This document shows positions 5,874-11,237 of a stretch of DNA of 11,237 bases, in pieces. Positions within the stretch are counted from its first letter, which is position 1. Each line of letters opens with the position of its first letter. The DNA lies in contig CAMPAX010000058.1 in the NCBI GenBank assembly GCA_946633495.1, forward strand, positions 1 through 11,237, in the 5' to 3' direction. Source of the stretch: an uncultured Lachnospiraceae bacterium. Its GTDB lineage: Bacteria; Bacillota; Clostridia; Lachnospirales; Lachnospiraceae. The notes beneath the pieces were generated by a model. That model did not search any database. It saw nothing but the letters and a program-made list of their open reading frames with translations, and was not told the DNA's origin. Position numbers and translations under genes: made by a program.

Positions 5874-8800
5874 ATGAGAAACAAAAGCTGCAAAAAATGG
5901 ATCGCGGCAGCACTTGCGGGTGTGCTGCTTTTTGAAACTGCGGGGACCGGGTCTTCGGTGTCTGCTGCTGCCGTAGAGGGTTCTGCGGATGAAACAACGA
6001 CAGAGAACCAGGCGGATTCTTCTAAGAGGGGCTGGGAGGCAGATATCCCTTCCATGCTCGCCGCCGGAAGTTATGAGGAAGGAGTCGTAGTGGTCGGGAT
6101 CGACCGAAATGCTCCGGCTCCGGACAGGATGCGCGGAGAGGATGGCTCCGTGGTGAATACAGGGACAGAGATGCTTCTGGAGGTTTCCGAAGAAAATGTG
6201 CTGCCGGACGCTGAGGTTTCGGAGCCGGAAGAGAAGGGAACCGATGATCCGACTGCGAATGGACAGAGTGCCGGCGGAGAAGATGAGAAGGATACCGTCA
6301 GCATAGAGATCGTACAGGACAGCAGTAAGTCTACGGAAGAACTGCTCTATGAGCTGGCAAAGGATCCGCGGGTTGTTTTCGCGGAGCCGAATTACATATC
6401 CGAAGAATGCACGGATGAAAGTGCGGATGATAAGAAAGTTTTTGATTATCCCTCGATCGCGGATGGGATTCCGGGAGTCACTCTGGCGGATCCGGATGAG
6501 ATCGCCGATCTGACTCCGCTTCAATGGGGATGCTGGGATGCAATGGCACCGACATTGCTAAGCCCCAAGGGAGATGCTTCCGTGCACGTTCCGAATTTCG
6601 GCCCCACGGGCAGGAATATGACGCAGGAACCCATCGTTGTGGCAGTGATCGATTACGCGATCGATTATACCAATCCGGATATTGAAGGCGTGATGTATCA
6701 TTTCACGGAAGAGCAGCAGGAGCTTCTCGGCTGCGACGAATACGGTTACAATGCCTGCTGGCAGCAGCCCTCCGGACAGATCGTCCTCGGTGAGGGAAGC
6801 CATGGAACCCATTGTGCCGGGATCATCGGTGCTTCATGGGATGGTCATGGTATCAGCGGAGCGGCTTCCAACGTGAAGATCATTTCCATCCAGAACAGCT
6901 TTGGAGATGGTAAGACCTCTCTGATCAATTCCCTTCGGGCCTTTGCATTTATCGATAAAGCAAATGAAAATGGCGTCGGTATCCGGGTGACAAGCAATTC
7001 CTACGGTCTGGTCCAGCACAGTGTGGCTTTTGATGCGGCGGTTCGGGAAGTGGGTGAGAAATATGGCGTGGTTTCCGTTTTTGCAGCCGGGAATTCCGAT
7101 AAAAATGTCGGCATTGTCACTGATGTGACAGATACATTAGAGGATAATCCGTATGCCATAGTGGTAGCTGCGACAGATCCGTCCGGAGAAAAAGCATACT
7201 TCTCAAACTTTGGAGAAGGCGTGGTGGATTTCGGGGCACCGGGGGTTTCGATCCTTTCCACGGTTTCTTCCGATCGGGTATCTTATCTTGCGGATGCGGT
7301 TCCTTTGAGCAACCTGTGTTATGAAGGCTTTGAGGAGGAGACTTCTTCATCAGGGATCGAGATTTGTGGCGCGAGATTTTTGAATCAGAAAGTAACGCCT
7401 TATCCGGATGGACAGGCGAAAAGAACAGCGGAGGATGAACCGCATTTTGCAGGAACACATGCGGCGAAGCTTGTGCTTCCGGCCGGCTCCGGTTTAAAGC
7501 GTGCTGTGGAATTCCGGCCCGGAGACCTCAGCGCTGTGAAGGAACCCCTTTATTTCGGGTTCTCATATTATACGCCGGATCAATATTCACAATTAGGGAT
7601 TTACGCGAAGAACAAAGACGGTGAGTACGTCCTTCAGAAAAAGGCGATGAATGAGACGAGTGGGTTTGGTTCGGGCTGGCATTGCGCCTCGGTCCGCCTG
7701 GATCGGGATGTAGATCTCAGTGATCCGGAGATTTTGGCTCTTTATTCAACCTCATCGGAAGAGACGCCGCTGTATATCGATTCCGTCGGGCTCGGAACGA
7801 AATGCGTGCCTTACGCTTACATGTCAGGAACCTCCATGGCCTGTCCTCTGGCAGCGGGAGTTGTGGCGGTTCTGGCTGCCGAACATCGTGAACTGGACGG
7901 TATGGAGCTGGCTTCTCTTGCAAAATCCAGTGTTCGTTCGGCGGCTTCCATGCGGGGGATCACAAAATCCGGCGGTATCCTGGACCTCGGAGAAGAGGCA
8001 TACACGCCGGCACCGGTGATCACGGATGCATCCTTTGAAAATGGGGACATCATTTTGAAAGGTACTTCCTTCGGGAAAACACCCGGACGTCTTCGGGTGA
8101 TCCGCAGAACTGTGGGAACCGATCCGGTGACAGTGTATGACTCTTCGAAAGTGAAGAACGGATCGGGGATCTTCTGGAGTGATAAGGAGATCGTTCTGTC
8201 ATATCCGGGAGAGGCGGCCGGACTGGTGCAGCTGATGGTGGAGAATGCTTCCGGCAAGACAGGATCCCGGGAGTTTATGCTGGGTAAAAGTAAGAATATA
8301 TACGAGAAAGAACTGCCGCTTTATGAGATGCAGGAGATCCTTACCGTGCCGAACGGTCAAAGTATAAGAGAAGATTATGATACCGAAGGAATCCTGACCG
8401 GACTTGGCGGGAAGCTTTATTATATCCCGACCATTACTATGGTGGAAGAGACCCCCGCATCAAAGAAGATGTCGGTCTTTGATCCGGAGAATGAAAACTG
8501 GGAGGATGCACCGGAGCTTCCGGAACCGCTTTCCCATATATCCGCAGCGATCTATGAGGAACGGCTGTATGTGATGGGAGCTTCCATGGATTATTTCAAC
8601 GGGGAGATCGCGGAGCAAAGTGGCAATCCCGCTATGAGGGTCTATGTCTTTAATCCGTATATCAACCAGTGGATCAAGGTATCCTCGGAAGGGGTGATCT
8701 TCGGACAGTCCATCGTGAATTACAATGAGGAGCTTTTTGTGGTAGGTGGCACGGAGGTCTCTCTGTACCAGCCCTATGAGGGGGCAGTGTCCTCTCTGAT

Positions 8801-9785
8801 GAAGCTGGATCAGGAGATTCTCTGGCCCAGCCTGGCGGCGAAAGGAGACACGATCTACGTATATGATGCGGAACAGTATCTGTTTGGAGTGATCCGGGAT
8901 CGGAAGTATAATGATATGACGGATGCACTGCCGGAGATCGTGGACTATTACGATATGGATTCGTCTGAGAATGCATGGGTAAGGCAGGGGACTCTGGTTA
9001 CCGTGGAGGATGGGATCCTTCTGGTGGGACCGGCACAGAAAGCCACCGCTTCTGATGAGCAGATCTCGGATACATTCCTTCTTCCCTATGAAGATGTAAA
9101 GTTCAGACCCTGCGCAAGGAGGATGTCGGACGGCAAGGTGAAAGCCTCCGCCGTGGCTGCCTACCGCGGATGGATCTACGCCATCGGAACCGCAACCAAA
9201 GAACCGGGAGAATTCTTCTTCCGTGCCACAGCCATGGAGACCGGAGAATGCTACGGGGATATACCGAGAAAAGAGGATACCCTGAAGTGGAAGCATAACA
9301 AGACGGGCTGGTGGATGGTATATCCGGACGGAACCTGTCCAAGGAGTGAGTGGATCCGGGTAAACGGAAAATGGTACTATTTTGCCGAAGACGGTTACAT
9401 GGCTGCAAATGAATGGCGGGACGGCCGCTGGCTGGGCAAGAACGGTGCATGGACCTATGACGGCATCGGTGAATGGAAGTCGAATAAGACCGGAAGCTGG
9501 TATGAGGACAGCCTTGGCTGGTATCCGGTAAGCCGCTGGCAGAAGATCGATGGGACATGGTACTATTTCAACAAGAAAGGGTATGCAGTGACCGGCTGGC
9601 ATATGCTCAGCGGGAAGTGGTATTTCTTCCGGAAGGACGGCTCCATGCTGACAGGCTGGAAAAAGTCCGGCGGGAAATGGTACTACCTTGGTGCAGACGG
9701 CGCCATGGTGACCGACGGCAGCATAACCCTTCCCGGAAAGGTGACCTACAACTTTGATCAGGACGGCGTGTGTCTGAACCCGTGA
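5874..9785 (+). CDS. Secreted S8 subtilisin-like protease with TIG, kelch-like and cell-wall-binding modules
   Basis: This 1303-residue protein has an AAGGAAGGA ribosome site at 5861-5869. Residues 1-33 are a signal peptide. Residues about 62-174 look like an I9-type propeptide ending FAEPNY, interrupted by an acidic insertion. The subtilisin core has D260 (VAVIDYAIDY), H310 (GSHGTHCAG), oxyanion N407 (FAAGNSD) and nucleophile S654 (SGTSMACP), so it should be active. N407 and S654 lie 247 residues apart, against 66 in subtilisin; about 180 residues (roughly 468-646) form an inserted, probably beta-sandwich domain. Residues 714-805 resemble an IPT/TIG Ig-like fold. Residues about 820-1130 have kelch-like beta-propeller strands (LYVMGA, LFVVGG, IYAIGT). 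Residues 1137-1303 are aromatic wall-binding repeats (GKWYYF, GTWYYF, GKWYFF). The enzyme probably sits on the cell wall and cuts host, dietary or bacterial proteins; the substrate is unknown. A small YunG-like gene follows. Confidence 0.92.
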   Translation: MRNKSCKKWIAAALAGVLLFETAGTGSSVSAAAVEGSADETTTENQADSSKRGWEADIPSMLAAGSYEEGVVVVGIDRNAPAPDRMRGEDGSVVNTGTEMLLEVSEENVLPDAEVSEPEEKGTDDPTANGQSAGGEDEKDTVSIEIVQDSSKSTEELLYELAKDPRVVFAEPNYISEECTDESADDKKVFDYPSIADGIPGVTLADPDEIADLTPLQWGCWDAMAPTLLSPKGDASVHVPNFGPTGRNMTQEPIVVAVIDYAIDYTNPDIEGVMYHFTEEQQELLGCDEYGYNACWQQPSGQIVLGEGSHGTHCAGIIGASWDGHGISGAASNVKIISIQNSFGDGKTSLINSLRAFAFIDKANENGVGIRVTSNSYGLVQHSVAFDAAVREVGEKYGVVSVFAAGNSDKNVGIVTDVTDTLEDNPYAIVVAATDPSGEKAYFSNFGEGVVDFGAPGVSILSTVSSDRVSYLADAVPLSNLCYEGFEEETSSSGIEICGARFLNQKVTPYPDGQAKRTAEDEPHFAGTHAAKLVLPAGSGLKRAVEFRPGDLSAVKEPLYFGFSYYTPDQYSQLGIYAKNKDGEYVLQKKAMNETSGFGSGWHCASVRLDRDVDLSDPEILALYSTSSEETPLYIDSVGLGTKCVPYAYMSGTSMACPLAAGVVAVLAAEHRELDGMELASLAKSSVRSAASMRGITKSGGILDLGEEAYTPAPVITDASFENGDIILKGTSFGKTPGRLRVIRRTVGTDPVTVYDSSKVKNGSGIFWSDKEIVLSYPGEAAGLVQLMVENASGKTGSREFMLGKSKNIYEKELPLYEMQEILTVPNGQSIREDYDTEGILTGLGGKLYYIPTITMVEETPASKKMSVFDPENENWEDAPELPEPLSHISAAIYEERLYVMGASMDYFNGEIAEQSGNPAMRVYVFNPYINQWIKVSSEGVIFGQSIVNYNEELFVVGGTEVSLYQPYEGAVSSLMKLDQEILWPSLAAKGDTIYVYDAEQYLFGVIRDRKYNDMTDALPEIVDYYDMDSSENAWVRQGTLVTVEDGILLVGPAQKATASDEQISDTFLLPYEDVKFRPCARRMSDGKVKASAVAAYRGWIYAIGTATKEPGEFFFRATAMETGECYGDIPRKEDTLKWKHNKTGWWMVYPDGTCPRSEWIRVNGKWYYFAEDGYMAANEWRDGRWLGKNGAWTYDGIGEWKSNKTGSWYEDSLGWYPVSRWQKIDGTWYYFNKKGYAVTGWHMLSGKWYFFRKDGSMLTGWKKSGGKWYYLGADGAMVTDGSITLPGKVTYNFDQDGVCLNP

Positions 9786-9787
9786 AT

Positions 9788-9810
9788 CTGATCCTTTGAG
9801 GAAGGATCGG
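9788..9810 (+). other. Intergenic hairpin between protease and YunG-like genes
   Basis: GATCCTT (9790-9796) and AAGGATC (9802-9808) pair around a five-base loop, extended by a G-U and a C-G pair. It begins three bases after the protease stop. No T-run follows, so it is probably an mRNA stability or processing element, or a weak attenuator, rather than a full terminator. Confidence 0.45.
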
Positions 9811-9839
9811 AATTAAGTTACGGAAGGAGGAATATCAAT

Positions 9840-10286
9840 ATGGCTTATCGGTTTTATGGATGGGCCGGGGCAACCGTGCCGACGGTGTCGGATGAATACC
9901 CCGGCATCAATACCCCGCAGGATCTGTATGACGCCCTCTGTCATGTCTGGTGCGAGTATACCTGTGCTCCCCGGTTTCGGGCAGAGTGGAGCATGGAGAA
10001 TCAGACTCTGGGACAGTGCAGTATCACAGCATTTCTGGTACAGGATATCTTCGGCGGAGAGGTTCGGGGGATCCTCCGGCCGGGCGGGAGTTATCACTGC
10101 TTCAACGTTGTGGGAACTGCAGTCTTTGATCTTACCAGTGAGCAGTTCGGGAATGAAGTGCTGGATTATGATGATTATAAGGTACAGTCCAGAGAGGAAC
10201 ATTTTTCCAAAGAGGAAAAATACCAAAGATATGAATATCTGCGGAAGGAATTAAAGAATTACACGGCTGAGCTGATCAACGTCTGA
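9840..10286 (+). CDS. YunG-like small protein, possible papain-fold enzyme
   Basis: This 148-residue cytoplasmic protein has no signal peptide and is preceded by AAGGAGG (9824-9830) nine bases before the ATG. It resembles the uncharacterised YunG family of Firmicutes: a Cys in QCSITAFLVQDIFGGEV (C60), a His in HCFNVVG (H86) and an Asp in VFDLTSEQF (D97). The order Cys-His-Asp and spacing fit a papain/transglutaminase-like catalytic triad, but no activity is established for the family that I know of. The C-terminal 35 residues are charged and helical (EEHFSKEEKYQRYEYL). It lies 54 bp downstream of the protease gene and shares its terminator, so cotranscription is likely. Family recognition is moderately confident and the enzymatic idea is inference. 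Confidence 0.78.
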   Translation: MAYRFYGWAGATVPTVSDEYPGINTPQDLYDALCHVWCEYTCAPRFRAEWSMENQTLGQCSITAFLVQDIFGGEVRGILRPGGSYHCFNVVGTAVFDLTSEQFGNEVLDYDDYKVQSREEHFSKEEKYQRYEYLRKELKNYTAELINV

Positions 10287-10293
10287 AAAGCCG

Positions 10294-10342
10294 AAAAAAC
10301 GGGGATACGATCCTTTATCTGTGGTCGTATCCCCGTAATTTT
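10294..10342. terminator. Bidirectional intrinsic terminator
   Basis: A 12-bp perfect stem pairs ACGGGGATACGA (10299-10310) with TCGTATCCCCGT (10325-10336), with a 14-base loop. It is flanked by an A-run (10294-10299) on the left and a T-run (10339-10343) on the right. It can therefore stop transcription from both convergent genes, the YunG-like gene and the GGDEF gene. Confidence 0.93.
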
Positions 10343-10347
10343 TCAGT

Positions 10348-11237
10348 TTATCTGTTTGTGATGTATTCGCCCCTGGCACGCTTTAGATTCTTCGCGGCAT
10401 ACATCTTTTCGTCTGCTGCCTTTAACGCTTTCATGACCTGATACTGATCCGTCAGCGTGGTGACGAAGAAACCGTTGCTGGCGGCTACCGTATAGGGAAG
10501 ATTCGTGGAACGGTTGAATTCCTGAAGATTTTGGTCGATCTTGTAAATGATCATATTCGGGTCGCACTCTCCGAAGATGACTGCAAAAAGCTCATCACCG
10601 CCGAACCGTGCCGCAAGAGCATCTTTCGGGCAGGCCTGAACCAGAGCATCCGCTACGGCACTGATGGCACGGTCTCCGTCTGCATGACCGAAGTTGTCGT
10701 TGATGTATTTCAGACCGTCCAGATCGGACATGATCAGAGTCACAGGCTTTCCGCTGTATTTCCGGGATTCTATGACCTCTGCATAAACCTTACTGAATCC
10801 AAGACGATTATAGAGTCCGGTCAGAGCGTCATGACGGTACATGGAATCCATTTTACTCAGGAGCTTTCTCTGGTACTGCAGATTCACATACCCGCCGATC
10901 CCCATGTTCAGGGCGTTTGTGATGCTGGCGGAACGGGAATAGTCCGTAATGGCGTAGCCCGGGAAGAAGTAGCATGCAAACCCAAAGGGACGGTTCAAAT
11001 AATCCAGGGCATTGAAGATCAGGGGGAAGCCCCGGTCTGCCAGTTCCAGGATCCGGTCACGGTACCCGCCGGAAAGAACGGACTCCTTCGGATTGATCGT
11101 GAAGTCATAAAACTTTTCATCCGGAAGCGGAATATGTTCGAAACGGTGCTCCTCCGCATAATCCGCATCATTGATCAGATGCAGGTCTCTGGGAAGAAGT
11201 TCCTCCTTTGGAACCAGAAAATAATTCTTCTCCGGGT
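10348..11237 (-). CDS. GGDEF-domain diguanylate cyclase, C-terminal part (5' end outside window)
   Basis: The minus-strand frame is open from the right edge to the TAA at 10348-10350, giving 295 visible residues; an internal TTG at 10998 is not the real start. Residues 1-130 belong to an N-terminal sensory region that I cannot assign firmly; it resembles the tail of the soluble sensor module found in front of GGDEF domains in clostridia. A short helical linker (about 117-134) leads into the GGDEF domain: DALTGLYNR at 136-144, metal-binding D171 in SDLDG, YINDNFGHADGD at 177-188, and the active-site motif RFGGDEL at 210-216. The domain makes cyclic di-GMP from two GTP in the cytoplasm. Leu replaces the usual Phe at the end of GGDEF, and the RxxD inhibitory site is absent (PKDA in its place), so product inhibition through that site is unlikely. 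Domain assignment is very confident. Confidence 0.9.
   Translation of the reverse strand, partial: PEKNYFLVPKEELLPRDLHLINDADYAEEHRFEHIPLPDEKFYDFTINPKESVLSGGYRDRILELADRGFPLIFNALDYLNRPFGFACYFFPGYAITDYSRSASITNALNMGIGGYVNLQYQRKLLSKMDSMYRHDALTGLYNRLGFSKVYAEVIESRKYSGKPVTLIMSDLDGLKYINDNFGHADGDRAISAVADALVQACPKDALAARFGGDELFAVIFGECDPNMIIYKIDQNLQEFNRSTNLPYTVAASNGFFVTTLTDQYQVMKALKAADEKMYAAKNLKRARGEYITNR

Noticed and set aside
5820..6524. Minus-strand 234-codon open frame at the protease 5' end
   Set aside because: It overlaps the signal peptide and propeptide coding region and the intergenic control region, has no good ribosome site or recognisable domain.
8460..9602. 380-codon antisense open frame under the protease gene
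   Set aside because: It lies wholly inside a gene with a full S8 catalytic set and repeat-coded C terminus; its translation is rich in Arg, His, Pro and Ile without domains, typical of a shadow of a GC-balanced gene.
9282..9740. DNA-level tandem repeat array
   Set aside because: The periodicity is in the protein (wall-binding repeats); nucleotide units are diverged and vary in length.

Overview
The window looks like chromosomal DNA from a Gram-positive Firmicute, most likely a gut or rumen Lachnospiraceae-type Clostridium relative. The signs are strong purine-rich Shine-Dalgarno sites, a Gram-positive style lipoprotein, two secreted proteins ending in aromatic choline/cell-wall-binding repeats, a hybrid histidine kinase ending in an Hpt domain, and a GGDEF protein. 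No rRNA, tRNA, CRISPR array, transposase or integrase is visible.

Layout. (1) Positions 1-4971 hold five codirectional, tightly packed genes: the REC-Hpt tail of a hybrid sensor kinase (with a 21-bp tandem repeat in its linker), a YhcC/YtqA-type radical SAM protein, an AAA/ABC-type ATPase, an overlapping DUF4435 TOPRIM-like protein, and a secreted NlpC/P60-like protein with cell-wall-binding repeats that starts inside the stop codon of the DUF4435 gene. (2) A lipoprotein gene lies on the minus strand (5020-5574), with a near-consensus promoter and a structured leader. (3) A roughly 0.3 kb divergent intergenic region holds promoters and two inverted repeats. (4) A very large secreted subtilisin-like protease (5874-9785) carries TIG, kelch-like and cell-wall-binding modules and is followed by a small YunG-like protein; the pair ends at a strong bidirectional terminator. 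(5) A GGDEF diguanylate cyclase gene on the minus strand runs off the right edge.

The most interesting unit is the ATPase + DUF4435 pair at 1528-3907. Its gene order, overlap and conserved active-site residues match the architecture of the PARIS anti-phage system (AriA ATPase, AriB TOPRIM/DUF4435 effector) and the wider OLD-like ATPase/TOPRIM class. It is unusual that the next gene, coupled by an ATGA overlap, encodes a secreted wall-hydrolase-like protein. This may be a three-gene unit in which a cytoplasmic sensor/effector pair is linked to an envelope enzyme, or it may be chance packing of a defence pair into a housekeeping operon. The right half of the window is mostly devoted to the cell surface: protease, wall-binding modules and lipoprotein.
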